Assembly: GCA_016124635.1 (NCBI GenBank)
Contig: WGNJ01000015.1
Span: 186,001-250,000, forward strand
DNA: 64,000 nt
Source: Alphaproteobacteria bacterium
Lineage (GTDB): Bacteria > Pseudomonadota > Alphaproteobacteria > Micropepsales > Micropepsaceae
Direction of reading: 5' to 3'
Below the pieces are notes generated by a model, which did no database searches, was not told where the DNA came from, and saw only the letters and a program-made list of their open reading frames with translations. Both the position numbers and the translations under genes were made by a program. Of this stretch, positions 1 to 7,875 are shown one piece after another (the stretch's first letter is position 1; each line of letters begins with the position of its first letter).

Positions 1-376
1 GAAACTCGCTCTCTTTCGGCCCCTGCGCACCGTTCGGCCAGTCGGGCAATTTGTCGGTGCGCGCCAAGCCCGAACCGTTCTGATCGATCCACTCGCCGAG
101 CGCCTTTTTCATCGCGGGCTTATCCTTGATGTCGGCGAACACCATCACCTGCGCGCCGATCCTGCTGTCGACCCACAGCGGCTTGCCAGACTTGTCGCGC
201 ACCACCAAGGTCACCACGGCGTTCTCGCAGGTCGCGCCTTGCGACACCGCTTCGGCAACGAGGCCTTGATGCGAGCCCGCCCAAACGGCGTGCGCCTTCG
301 CGTCGCAATCGGCCCACGCCGAAGCGGCACCGCACGCAATCGCAAGCACGGCAATTCCAGTCACACGTACAAACAT
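1..376 (-). CDS. Secreted hypothetical protein, C-terminus beyond window
   Basis: Reading leftward from the ATG at 376, the frame stays open to the window edge (125 codons seen). The first about 22 residues form a Sec signal peptide (MFVRVTGIAVLAIACGAASA, then WADCDAK), so the product is probably periplasmic. A GGAG lies just upstream of the start. Two Cys occur early in the mature part, which could form a disulfide. The rest is soluble and I do not recognise a family. It runs in the same direction as the oxidoreductase gene that ends 65 bases upstream, so the two may be co-transcribed. Confidence 0.6.
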   Translation of the reverse strand, partial: MFVRVTGIAVLAIACGAASAWADCDAKAHAVWAGSHQGLVAEAVSQGATCENAVVTLVVRDKSGKPLWVDSRIGAQVMVFADIKDKPAMKKALGEWIDQNGSGLARTDKLPDWPNGAQGPKESEF

Positions 377-441
377 GCGTTTCTCCGAGCCCAGCCGAAT
401 GAGTTCTTGCACGGCGGCAGCGCATTAGGCTGCGCCGCTTG

Positions 442-1440
442 TCACACCACCTTCACCATGCGCTTGCCGATATTGTCGCCGGCGAGGAGCCCGATGAGCG
501 CGCGCGGCGTATTCTCGAGCCCCGTCATCACGTCTTCCGGCACTTTGAGCTTGCCCGCCTTGACCCATGATTCGAGATCGGCGAGCGCCTTGCCGCGCTC
601 GGCATCGAAATCGGTGACGATGAAGCCGCGCATCGTCAGCCGCTTGGTGACGATCAGGCCCGGAATGCCGCGCGGCCCGTGCCGCGGCGCCTGGCCGTCA
701 TATTGCGAGACGGCACCGCAGCACGAAATGCGCCCGAACGTGTTCATGCGGAAGAGACAGGCTTCCAGGATGTCGCCGCCCACATTGTCGAAATAAACGT
801 CGATCCCCTTCGGCGCCGCGTCTTTCAGCGCCGCGCCGACCGCGACGGCCTTGTAGTCGATCGCCTCGTCGAACCCGAGTTCGCTCTTGAGCCACGCACA
901 CTTTTTGGCGCCGCCGGCGATGCCGACGACGCGGCAGCCTTTGACCTTGGCGATTTGTCCAACCAGCGATCCGACGGAGCCCGCGGCTGCCGACACGACG
1001 ACGGTCTCGCCAGACTTGGGCTGTCCGACATTCAGCAAGCCGAAATAAGCGGTGAGACCGGCAACGCCATAGACTGAAAGAAGATGCGTCATCGGCTCGC
1101 GCTTCTCGAGCTTTTGCACGCGCTTGGCGGGCAGCGCGGCGTATTCCTGCCAGCCCGTGTCACCGAAGACGAGATCGCCTTTGGCGAAGCCCGGCGCCTT
1201 CGACTCGATCACCTCGCCGATCGCACCCCCCGCCATCACCTGCCCAGCCTCGAGCGCGGAACGATAGGTGGCGCCTTGCATCCACGCCCGATTGGCGGCG
1301 TCGAGCGAGATGTAGCGCACGCGCAGGAGAAGCTCGCCGTCTTTTGCGCTCGGCATCGCCGCCTCGCCGAGCTTGAAATGCTCCGGTCCCAATTTGTCGC
1401 GTGGCAACTCGGCGAGTTGGATTTGGCGATTGGTGGTCAT
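442..1440 (-). CDS. NADP-dependent MDR-family oxidoreductase
   Basis: A 332-residue zinc-independent medium-chain dehydrogenase/reductase, resembling the CurA/prostaglandin reductase/leukotriene B4 dehydrogenase group that reduces activated double bonds with NADPH. The N-terminal GroES-like domain covers about residues 1-130. The Rossmann domain carries SAAAGSVGSLVGQIAK near residue 150, followed by the usual IDYK and FDNVGGD motifs. No structural-zinc Cys cluster is visible, which fits the reductase branch. Length is normal for the family. It lies between two genes of envelope proteins on the same strand. The substrate cannot be deduced. Confidence 0.85.
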   Translation of the reverse strand: MTTNRQIQLAELPRDKLGPEHFKLGEAAMPSAKDGELLLRVRYISLDAANRAWMQGATYRSALEAGQVMAGGAIGEVIESKAPGFAKGDLVFGDTGWQEYAALPAKRVQKLEKREPMTHLLSVYGVAGLTAYFGLLNVGQPKSGETVVVSAAAGSVGSLVGQIAKVKGCRVVGIAGGAKKCAWLKSELGFDEAIDYKAVAVGAALKDAAPKGIDVYFDNVGGDILEACLFRMNTFGRISCCGAVSQYDGQAPRHGPRGIPGLIVTKRLTMRGFIVTDFDAERGKALADLESWVKAGKLKVPEDVMTGLENTPRALIGLLAGDNIGKRMVKVV

Positions 1441-1485
1441 GGCTGATGCCTCCCGTTTCGAAAGGCGACACTAGACCGACCTCCG

Positions 1486-2223
1486 CTACCGCATAAAGGG
1501 CGCAACCACCCGGCCGATCGCGAAAGACGACGGCCGCCCTGCAAGACCCTGCTCGACTGAAAACGTGATCACCAGCATAGGTCCGTTCAGATAGACGCCC
1601 GCGCGGCCGCCTTGCACAAAACGCACGCGCTGTAACCGGCGCGCGAGATTGAGCCGCCCCGCCGGCGTGCCCGCCACATTGTAGAGCGCCGTGCCGGCAT
1701 TGCGGACCGCGTCATAGAGAATCGCGCGACCGCCCCGATCCATCACGGCACGTCCCCAATCTGCTTCGAAGACGATTTCGCGCCCGACTTCAGTTCGAAG
1801 CCGCGACATGATTTGCCCAGCGACCTCGCGCACTTGCTCGACCGAAGGCGGAACCGTGATCAGCGGCGCGGCCGGACGATCGAGCGCCATGGGAATCCCG
1901 CGCAGATTGCCCGGCGTGAAAAGCGTGACACCGCCGAGATAAGCAATACGAAGCATCTGCGCGCCGTCGTCGCGCACCAACAGGCGATCGCCGCCGGCCG
2001 CGAGCTGCCAGCGAAGCGCGAAGATCTCTTCCGAACTGTCGAACTTGAGCTTCGCGAGTTCGCTCGAGCGGTCGAGCACGAAGCCGATGCCGGTGTCCTC
2101 GGAAACATAGTGGCCGACGCGCGGCTCATTCCGATCGATCGCGGCGGAGAATCGGACGAGCGCCGCGATGAGCAGGCTCATCAACGCGAGTACTGCCAGA
2201 AATCGCCGAGCGGATGCGGCCAC
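1486..2223 (-). CDS. Exported protein, DUF4908-like
   Basis: A 245-residue protein with one N-terminal hydrophobic segment (about residues 7-27, LAVLALMSLLIAALV), either an uncleaved anchor or a signal peptide; the rest is predicted to be periplasmic. The body includes a short VGHYVSEDTGIGFVLDRS stretch and a C-terminal strand-rich part. It reads like the DUF4908 family of alphaproteobacteria, an assignment made from memory of the pattern and not certain. The function of that family is unknown. It is the first gene of a leftward run that continues with the MDR reductase, 45 bases downstream. Confidence 0.6.
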   Translation of the reverse strand: MAASARRFLAVLALMSLLIAALVRFSAAIDRNEPRVGHYVSEDTGIGFVLDRSSELAKLKFDSSEEIFALRWQLAAGGDRLLVRDDGAQMLRIAYLGGVTLFTPGNLRGIPMALDRPAAPLITVPPSVEQVREVAGQIMSRLRTEVGREIVFEADWGRAVMDRGGRAILYDAVRNAGTALYNVAGTPAGRLNLARRLQRVRFVQGGRAGVYLNGPMLVITFSVEQGLAGRPSSFAIGRVVAPFMR

Positions 2224-2616
2224 GCTTTGCCCAAGTCGTTACGAACGCGCAGAGCAAGGCCGGGTCGTCCCGCCGCCCTTGTCCCACCCGCAGAATTCAA
2301 GAGGAGGTGCCTAGCGCCCGATGATGGCAAGAATGTGGTTCGGTTAAGAACGTGGTTTCCAGAAGGTGAACAGCCGCGGAACTGCTAGCGCGCGGCGGCC
2401 GCCGCTTCGGGTCCTGCCGCCCGCACATCCGCAGCGCGAATGCTGGCGCGGCGCGCTCTCACACGCGTGTGATGAGCGCGCAGCTGCGACACGTGATCGA
2501 AGAGCGACACATCATCGAAATTGAGGGCTGGCTCATCAACACATCGGCGTTTCTGAATTCCTCGGCAACGAGACACGGCTTTTTAGACAGGTGTGCGCAG
2601 GGGATTGTCGAAACGC
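2224..2616. other. Intergenic region with a 14-bp palindrome
   Basis: There is no convincing gene in these 393 bases. A short minus-strand frame (about 63 codons, GTG start, no Shine-Dalgarno, Arg/Ala-rich end) at 2385-2576 looks accidental. The only clear signal is a perfect 14-base palindrome, TCACACGCGTGTGA, at 2459-2472. The region separates the leftward VOC gene, whose 3' end is at 2617, from the leftward DUF4908-like gene that starts at 2223, so it could hold that gene's promoter. Confidence 0.4.
2459..2472. promoter_or_regulatory. Perfect 14-bp palindrome, possible operator
   Basis: TCACACGCGTGTGA is its own reverse complement. It is about 235 bases upstream of the leftward DUF4908-like gene. 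No regulator gene lies next to it, so its role is a guess. Confidence 0.25.
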
Positions 2617-3009
2617 TCAACGCGACACGCTTTCATGTACGACGGCCTCGAGCCGATGGCCGTCCGGATCTCGAACGAACGCCGCGTAGTAGCCGGGATC
2701 ATAGTTCTCGCGAATGCCTGGCGGTCCTTCATCGACGCCGCCGTTGCTCATCGCTGCCGCGTAGAAGCGGTCGACGTCCTCTCGATTGCGTGCGGCGAAT
2801 GCCAGATGAAATCCCTTGCCGGGTGATCGCGCCTCGGCGCCGCCGGCTAGAATAGCGAACGGCGCTTCGCCCTTGAATCCCTCAGGCCCATAAGCAACGT
2901 GCCGCGGATTCGCCGACAAGCGCACATAGCCGAACGCGCTGAGCACGGCGTCATAGAAGCGAGCCGCGCGATCCAAATCGCTGACGCCGATGGAAATGTG
3001 ATCGTACAT
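2617..3009 (-). CDS. VOC family protein
   Basis: A 130-residue vicinal-oxygen-chelate protein of the glyoxalase/bleomycin-resistance fold. It starts MYDHISIGVSDLDRAARFYD and ends with the typical FVRDPDGHRLEAV strand. The start at 3009 is preferred over in-frame upstream codons because GGGGAGG sits just before it and the fold begins there. His4 and the Glu of HRLEAV are plausible metal ligands. It is the last gene of the ArsR-SRPBCC-VOC operon, 16 bases after the SRPBCC stop. The VOC protein at 55896-56276 is a clear paralog, sharing the SIGV start and the PGYYAAFV motif. Substrate unknown. Confidence 0.8.
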   Translation of the reverse strand: MYDHISIGVSDLDRAARFYDAVLSAFGYVRLSANPRHVAYGPEGFKGEAPFAILAGGAEARSPGKGFHLAFAARNREDVDRFYAAAMSNGGVDEGPPGIRENYDPGYYAAFVRDPDGHRLEAVVHESVSR

Positions 3010-3025
3010 CGAACCTCCCCGATCG

Positions 3026-3502
3026 CTAGATCTCGGCCTTCGCCGCGTAAGAACCGAACTTGTCGACAAAAACGGTGTTCCAGCCGTTGTTGTAGCGCTC
3101 GCGAACTTCGGCGGCCTTGTCGCCCGACATCGTTTCCCAATTGCGATGCTCGAGTTCGATCAGCGTCTCGTTCGCCGACAACGCGATGAAGCGCAACTCA
3201 ACTTCCGATGCTTCACCCGGCGGATGTCCCACATGCCAGAAGTGCACGACCCGATGTGGCGGCTCCCAAATGCGCACCTCACCGTACGGCTTGATCGAGC
3301 CGTCGCTCCACACTTCGTAGAGCCGCCCGCCTTTGCCAGGCTCCATCACGGCATTGATCGCCTTCTCCCCGCCGATCGAGTGGGTCTTGAGCGGCCACCA
3401 TTTGCCGTAGTGCTCGGTGTAGAGGCGAAACACGTCGGCTTGCGCTCGCGCGACGCGGATCGATTTCTGCACCGGCGGAACGAGGTCGAACGGCTTGTTC
3501 AT
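3026..3502 (-). CDS. SRPBCC (AHSA1-like) domain protein
   Basis: A 158-residue protein of the START/Bet v1-like fold, AHSA1 (activator of Hsp90 ATPase homolog) subgroup. It opens with an SIRVARAQADVFRLYTEHY helix-grip pattern and has the family motif RIWEPPHRVVHFWH in the middle. Such proteins bind small hydrophobic ligands. They are commonly encoded directly downstream of an ArsR regulator, as here: the start overlaps the arsR-type stop by four bases (ATGA), so translation is probably coupled. Ligand and physiological role are not known. Confidence 0.85.
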   Translation of the reverse strand: MNKPFDLVPPVQKSIRVARAQADVFRLYTEHYGKWWPLKTHSIGGEKAINAVMEPGKGGRLYEVWSDGSIKPYGEVRIWEPPHRVVHFWHVGHPPGEASEVELRFIALSANETLIELEHRNWETMSGDKAAEVRERYNNGWNTVFVDKFGSYAAKAEI

Positions 3503-3834
3503 TTGCTCTTTCCCTTGCGCTTCCCGCGCCGCGGTTCTTCGCTCTCCGCGAACGCTTTGAAGCGCGTCAGCGCCTCATCCCAGAATCCGTCGAGATACTT
3601 GCGTACGGCTTCGAGGCCTTGTGTGTCGATCGCGTAGAACCGGCGTGTGCCGTCTCGGTATTCGGTGACGAGGCGCGCTTCTTTCAGCACTTTGAGATGC
3701 TGCGACACCGCGGGCCGGCTTACGGTGAGTCCGTTGGCAATTTCGCCGACGGGCTTTGCGCCGCCGCGCAATCGCTCGAACACGGTGCGCCGCGTCGGAT
3801 CGGCGAGCGCGGCCAAAGCATTTGCGTAAGTCAT
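3499..3834 (-). CDS. ArsR family transcriptional regulator
   Basis: A 111-residue winged-helix repressor. It starts MTYANALAALADPTRRTVFE, followed by the DNA-recognition helix in VSRPAVSQHLKVLKEARLV (about residues 35-55). It lacks the ELCVC metal-binding motif of classical arsenic sensors, so it belongs to the non-metal SdpR-like group that often accompanies SRPBCC proteins. Its tail is strongly basic (RRGKRKGKSK). It heads a three-gene operon with SRPBCC and VOC genes. Two inverted repeats lie at and just upstream of its start codon and are the obvious autoregulatory operators. Confidence 0.9.
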   Translation of the reverse strand: MTYANALAALADPTRRTVFERLRGGAKPVGEIANGLTVSRPAVSQHLKVLKEARLVTEYRDGTRRFYAIDTQGLEAVRKYLDGFWDEALTRFKAFAESEEPRRGKRKGKSK

Positions 3835-3877
3835 AGCTTACGCCTATCGCCACGCTTTCTGTAAGTCAACGCTTACA
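3824..3877. promoter_or_regulatory. Tandem ArsR-type operator
   Basis: Two inverted repeats of the same design lie 35 bp apart centre to centre. GCGTAAG (3824-3830) pairs with CTTACGC (3837-3843), and TGTAAG (3860-3865) pairs with CTTACA (3872-3877); both have six-base spacers. GCTTACxCCTAT also appears as a direct repeat (3836-3847 and 3871-3882). The first site covers the start codon of the ArsR gene, suiting autorepression. The shared spacing and arms suggest one protein binds both. Confidence 0.6.
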
Positions 3878-3916
3878 CCTATGGGCATCAATATGCTGCG
3901 ACCAAGCGTCATATTT

Positions 3917-3931
3917 AATGTCATACACATT
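3917..3931. promoter_or_regulatory. Inverted repeat upstream of XRE gene
   Basis: AATGT (3917-3921), a five-base spacer and ACATT (3927-3931), in an AT-rich stretch 19 bases before the XRE start. It is a plausible self-binding site for the HTH protein or part of the promoter of the hyf-like operon. Confidence 0.3.
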
Positions 3932-3949
3932 GATGTTGATGTCTGAAAC

Positions 3950-4195
3950 ATGATTACTGCCGGTCAACTGCGAGCGTCGCGCGCCCTGTTGGGCATCGAC
4001 CAACGTCAGCTGGCAGAACTCAGCCAGCTCTCGGTGCCCACCATTCAACGCATGGAAGCAAGCGACGGCGTCGTCCGCGGCACTGTCGATTCGCTCATGA
4101 AGCTCGTCAACGCCTTGGAAGCCGCCGGCATCGAACTCATCGGCGCCGGTGCCGTCTCCGACAAGGGAGGCCGCGGCGTGCGGTTACGCACATGA
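3950..4195 (+). CDS. XRE-family HTH regulator
   Basis: An 81-residue protein that is almost only a Cro/C1-type helix-turn-helix: MITAGQLRASRALLGIDQRQ, then LAELSQLSVPTIQRMEAS as the recognition part. The ending ALEAAGIELIG is typical of small alphaproteobacterial XRE regulators. It is transcribed away from the ArsR operon and lies directly before the hyf-like genes, linked by a 21-codon frame that overlaps its stop. It is therefore the most likely regulator of that operon, but this is inferred from position only. Confidence 0.85.
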   Translation: MITAGQLRASRALLGIDQRQLAELSQLSVPTIQRMEASDGVVRGTVDSLMKLVNALEAAGIELIGAGAVSDKGGRGVRLRT

Positions 4196-4257
4196 GCACC
4201 GTCCCGCACGGCCGCACGCCGCTTCACCCGATCGACACGACGGAGCTGACGTTGTGA
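4192..4257 (+). CDS. Possible 21-residue coupling peptide before hyfB
   Basis: ATG at 4192 overlaps the XRE stop (ATGA). The frame encodes MSTVPHGRTPLHPIDTTELT plus Leu and ends at a TGA (4255-4257) that overlaps the GTG start of hyfB (4254-4256). It therefore fills the gap between the two genes exactly. A GGGAGG at 4165-4170 is the nearest Shine-Dalgarno-like sequence but is rather distant. It may be a real small protein, a leader that keeps ribosomes on the message, or chance; the two-sided overlap is the only evidence. Confidence 0.3.
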   Translation: MSTVPHGRTPLHPIDTTELTL

Positions 4258-6266
4258 CTCTGATCGCGCTGCTGTGGTGCATTGCTGCCTGGCTCGGCCT
4301 CAGTGTGTTCGCTGTGGTCGTCGCCCGCACCGCCATCGTCGGCACGATCGTATACGCAGCCTGCCTCGCGATCGGAATGCTTGGACTGAGTGCAGGCCTC
4401 GAACATCTGATCGCGGCGACGGCGCCTGCCGAGACGATCATCCTACCGCTGGGACTTCCTTGGCTCGGCGCAAACTTCCGGCTCGACAATCTTTCGGCAT
4501 TCTTCGTGCTCGTCGTCGATCTCGGTGCCGCAACGGCGAGCCTCTACGCGCTCGGATATGGCCGCCACGAGAGCGAGCAGCACCGTGTACTTCCGTTCTA
4601 TCCGGCCTTTCTGGCGGCGATGAATCTCGTCGTCCTTGCCGACGATGCGTTCACCTTCCTCGTCAGTTGGGAACTCATGTCGCTCGTCTCGTGGGCGCTC
4701 GTCGTCGCCCATCATCACGATCGCGAAAACATCCGCGCCGGCTACGTCTATTTGCTGATGGCGAGTTTCGGCACCGTCGCCCTGCTGCTTGCCTTCGGTC
4801 TCCTAGCCGGACCTGAAGGCTCTTACGCCTTTGCGGAGCTTCGCCTTCATCCGCCATCGGAGACGCTGGCTGCGGCCGTGCTCGCATTGACGATCGTCGG
4901 AACCGGGTCGAAAGCCGGCCTGATTCCTCTGCACGTCTGGCTCCCGCTCGCCCATCCAGCCGCGCCGAGCCACGTCTCCGCGCTCATGAGCGGCGTGATG
5001 ACCAAGGTTGCGGTCTATGCCTTCATACGGATCGTCTTCACCTTCCTAGGTCCCCCGCAATGGTGGTGGGCGCTGCCGGTCCTGATCGCCGGTGCCGCCT
5101 CCGCCGTAATCGGCGTCCTCTATGCGCTCAATCAAAGCGATCTGAAGAAGCTTCTCGCTTACAGCACCATCGACAATATCGGCGTCATTTTCATCGGTCT
5201 CGGGCTGGCGCTCGCATTCCAGACGAACGCATTGGGTGCAGCCGCAGCGCTCGCGATGGCAGCGGCGCTTCTTCACGTCTTCAACCACGCGCTGTTCAAG
5301 AGCTTGTTGTTCTTCGGCGCCGGCGCGGTGCTGACTTCGACCGGCGAGCGCAATCTCGAGCGCCTCGGCGGTCTCATCCACACGATGCCGGTGACCGCCT
5401 TTCTCTTCCTGCTGGCCAGCATGGCGATCTGCGCCTTGCCGCCGCTCAACGGATTCGTCTCCGAATGGCTGACGTTCCAAGCGGTCTTGATCAGCCCGCA
5501 GCTGCCGCAATGGAGCTTGCGCCTCATTGTACCAGCCGTCGGCGCGATGTTGGCTCTGGCAGCCGCGCTCACCGCGGCTTGTTTCGTCAAAGCGTTTGGC
5601 TTCGCTTTCCTCGGTCGGCCGCGTAGCGACGTCGCCAAGCGCGCCGTCGAGACGGACACGTTCTCTCTCGCTGGAATGTTCTCGCTCGGTGCTCTCTGCC
5701 TCTTCATCGGCATCCTGCCTGGCTTCGTCATCGACCGGCTTGCGCCCGTCACGCAATTCCTTCTATCGGCGCGATTGCCGGTGCAGGCCGACGTACCATG
5801 GCTTTCGATCATTCCGATCAGCGAAGGCCGCAGTTCCTACAATGGACTGCTCGTCTTCCTGTTCATCTTGATTTCATCGCTTGGCGCCGTGCTGGTCATC
5901 CACACCTTCGCCTCTCGCAAGGTGCGCCGCTCGGCCGCGTGGGACTGCGGCTTCCCCGACCCGCGCCCGGTGACTCAATACTCCGCGGACAGCTTCGTGC
6001 AGCCCTTGCGCCGAGTGTACGGCACGCTTGTTTTCCTCGCGCGCGAGAAGGTTCAGATGCCGACGCCCGGTGAAATGAGCCCGGCTCGCTTCACCGTCAC
6101 CATGCAAGACCTCGCGTGGCGGCTGATCTATTCGCCCATCGTGCACGCCGTTGAATTCAGCGCCGAACGTCTGAACGTCCTGCAGTTCATGACCATTCGC
6201 CGGTACCTCGCGCTCGTGTTCTCGGCCCTCATATTCCTCTTAATCGTGCTCGCGTCATGGACTTGA
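4254..6266 (+). CDS. hyfB: HyfB-like antiporter-type membrane subunit
   Basis: A 670-residue polytopic protein related to NuoL/MrpA and to HyfB/HycC of formate hydrogenlyase, which conducts ions across the membrane. GTG at 4254 is chosen because GGAG precedes it and the first membrane helix follows at once; upstream in-frame codons give a non-hydrophobic Pro/His-rich leader. Channel motifs are intact: a Glu in FLVSWELMSLVSW, a Lys in GTGSKAGLIPLHVWLPLAHP, and the HALFKSLLFFGAG segment. Length matches HyfB (about 670). The next gene overlaps it by ten bases. The name is given by homology; the complex is probably not a hydrogenase. Confidence 0.85.
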   Translation: MTLIALLWCIAAWLGLSVFAVVVARTAIVGTIVYAACLAIGMLGLSAGLEHLIAATAPAETIILPLGLPWLGANFRLDNLSAFFVLVVDLGAATASLYALGYGRHESEQHRVLPFYPAFLAAMNLVVLADDAFTFLVSWELMSLVSWALVVAHHHDRENIRAGYVYLLMASFGTVALLLAFGLLAGPEGSYAFAELRLHPPSETLAAAVLALTIVGTGSKAGLIPLHVWLPLAHPAAPSHVSALMSGVMTKVAVYAFIRIVFTFLGPPQWWWALPVLIAGAASAVIGVLYALNQSDLKKLLAYSTIDNIGVIFIGLGLALAFQTNALGAAAALAMAAALLHVFNHALFKSLLFFGAGAVLTSTGERNLERLGGLIHTMPVTAFLFLLASMAICALPPLNGFVSEWLTFQAVLISPQLPQWSLRLIVPAVGAMLALAAALTAACFVKAFGFAFLGRPRSDVAKRAVETDTFSLAGMFSLGALCLFIGILPGFVIDRLAPVTQFLLSARLPVQADVPWLSIIPISEGRSSYNGLLVFLFILISSLGAVLVIHTFASRKVRRSAAWDCGFPDPRPVTQYSADSFVQPLRRVYGTLVFLAREKVQMPTPGEMSPARFTVTMQDLAWRLIYSPIVHAVEFSAERLNVLQFMTIRRYLALVFSALIFLLIVLASWT

Positions 6267-7213
6267 TCCAACCGCTCATCGTTCAAGGGGCACAGATGTT
6301 CTTGGCGCTGGCGCTGGCGCCGGCTCTGATCGGTTTCGTACGCAAGGTGAAAGCGCAACTCCTGCGCCGCCGCGGTCCGCCGATCTTGCAGCCCTATCGA
6401 GATCTGATCCGCTTGCTGCGCAAAGACGTCGTTCTCGCCGACAACGCGTCGTGGCTGTTTCGCGCGGCGCCGTACATGGTCTTCGCCGGCACCTGGGTTG
6501 CGGCAGCCCTCGTGCCGACCTTTGCCTCGGGCTTGATGTTCTCATGGAGCGCCGACCTCGTCGCGATCATCGCGCTTCTCGGCAGCGCGCGCTTCTTTCT
6601 AGCCCTCGCCGGCCTCGACGTCGGCACGAGTTTCGGCGGCATCGGCTCGAGCCGCGAGGTGATGATCGCTTCGCTGGCAGAGCCGGCGCTGATCGTCATC
6701 GTCTTCACCATGGCGTTGCTCGCCGGCTCGACCCAGCTGTCCACGATCGCGAGCTTCATGGCCTCCAACGACGTCGGCATACGCATCTCGCTCGGCATGG
6801 CGCTTATCGCGCTGTTGATCGTGGCCTTGGCGGAAAACGCGCGCATTCCTGTCGACAATCCGGCGACGCATCTCGAGCTGACGATGGTCCACGAAGCGAT
6901 GGTGCTCGAATATTCCGGCCGCCACCTCGCTCTGATGGAATTCGCGGCGTGGCTGCAGCTCCTGCTCTATCTCTCGCTGATCGGCTGCATGTTCGCGCCG
7001 TGGGGGCTGACGACGGCCAGCACAAACCCGGGCGGCTATCTCGTCGGGCTTGCGGCCTACATCCTGAAGCTCATCGCCGGCGGCATGGTCCTCGGCCTCT
7101 TCGAGGTGGTCATCGCAAAAATGCGTGTCTTCCGCGTGCCAGAATTTGTCGGCGTCGCGCTCATGCTCGCTTTGCTCGCCACGCTCCTTCGCTACGTCTC
7201 GAGCAGCCAATGA
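6257..7213 (+). CDS. hyfC: HyfC-like (NuoH/HycD-type) membrane subunit
   Basis: A 318-residue membrane protein of the complex I subunit 1 family, which anchors the peripheral arm and couples it to the pump. The signature AENARIPVDNPATHLELT followed by MVHEAM near residues 195-220 is the NuoH/HycD fingerprint, and the acidic residues that line the quinone/ion channel in relatives are present (SLAEPALIV). Length equals that of HyfC (about 315). It overlaps hyfB by ten bases and the following gene by four (ATGA), showing tight translational coupling. Confidence 0.88.
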   Translation: MDLIQPLIVQGAQMFLALALAPALIGFVRKVKAQLLRRRGPPILQPYRDLIRLLRKDVVLADNASWLFRAAPYMVFAGTWVAAALVPTFASGLMFSWSADLVAIIALLGSARFFLALAGLDVGTSFGGIGSSREVMIASLAEPALIVIVFTMALLAGSTQLSTIASFMASNDVGIRISLGMALIALLIVALAENARIPVDNPATHLELTMVHEAMVLEYSGRHLALMEFAAWLQLLLYLSLIGCMFAPWGLTTASTNPGGYLVGLAAYILKLIAGGMVLGLFEVVIAKMRVFRVPEFVGVALMLALLATLLRYVSSSQ

Positions 7214-7875
7214 GACACGACCTCTTCTTCGACGTTGCCCACCTGTTGGCCGGCGGCCTGGTTCTGATGAGCTTTCTGATGCTCTATCAGGATCGTCTCT
7301 ACGCGCTGATCAACGTCTTCGCCGGACACGCAATCGTACTGACGCTGTCCGTCGCCTGGCAGGCTTACGTCCAAGATGCGCCGCACCTCTATGTCACCGC
7401 CTTTATCGCGCTCGGTTTCAAGGCCATCATCATCCCAATCGCGCTACATCGCATCGTCGAGCGGCTCGGCATCCATCGCGAAATCGAAACGGTGCTCAAC
7501 ATCGGCCTGACGATGCTCGGTGGCATCGGCCTGGTCGCGCTTTCCGTTGTTGTGATGTTGCGCGTGGCGCCCGGCGGCGATCCGCTGGCGCGCGAAGATT
7601 TGGCCTTCGCGCTTTCAGTAGTGTTGCTCGGCTTGCTGATGATGGTTTCCCGCCGCAATGCGGTCAGCCAAGTCATCGGCTTCATGTCGCTGGAAAACGG
7701 TTTGATCCTGGCCGCGACGGGCGCCAAAGGCATGCCCCTCGTGGTCGAGATATCCGTGGCGTTCTCGGTCCTCATCGCCTTCATCGTCATCGGCATCTTT
7801 CTCTTCCGCATCCGGGAGCGCTTCGACACGGTCGATATTCAAGCGCTCGACAGCTTCCGCGGAGAGATCGAATGA
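7210..7875 (+). CDS. hyfE: HyfE-like membrane subunit
   Basis: A 221-residue, six-to-seven-helix protein like HyfE of hydrogenase-4, whose C-terminal half resembles NuoK (SRRNAVSQVIGFMSLENGLI with the conserved Glu). The start is the ATG that overlaps the hyfC stop (ATGA), giving the standard HyfE length of about 216-220. Hydrophobic helices cover most of the chain and the tail RIRERFDTVDIQALD is cytoplasmic, as in HyfE. It overlaps hyfF by four bases. In relatives this subunit lies between the antiporter subunits and the anchor. Confidence 0.85.
   Translation: MRHDLFFDVAHLLAGGLVLMSFLMLYQDRLYALINVFAGHAIVLTLSVAWQAYVQDAPHLYVTAFIALGFKAIIIPIALHRIVERLGIHREIETVLNIGLTMLGGIGLVALSVVVMLRVAPGGDPLAREDLAFALSVVLLGLLMMVSRRNAVSQVIGFMSLENGLILAATGAKGMPLVVEISVAFSVLIAFIVIGIFLFRIRERFDTVDIQALDSFRGEIE

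Noticed and set aside
2385..2576. 63-codon minus-strand frame upstream of the VOC gene
   Set aside because: GTG start without ribosome site, Arg/Ala-rich end, no similarity noted.
7125..7871. Long in-frame N-terminal extension of the hyfF frame through hyfE
   Set aside because: The extension is an Arg-rich shadow of hyfE; the ATG at 7872 in the ATGA overlap gives a normal HyfF.
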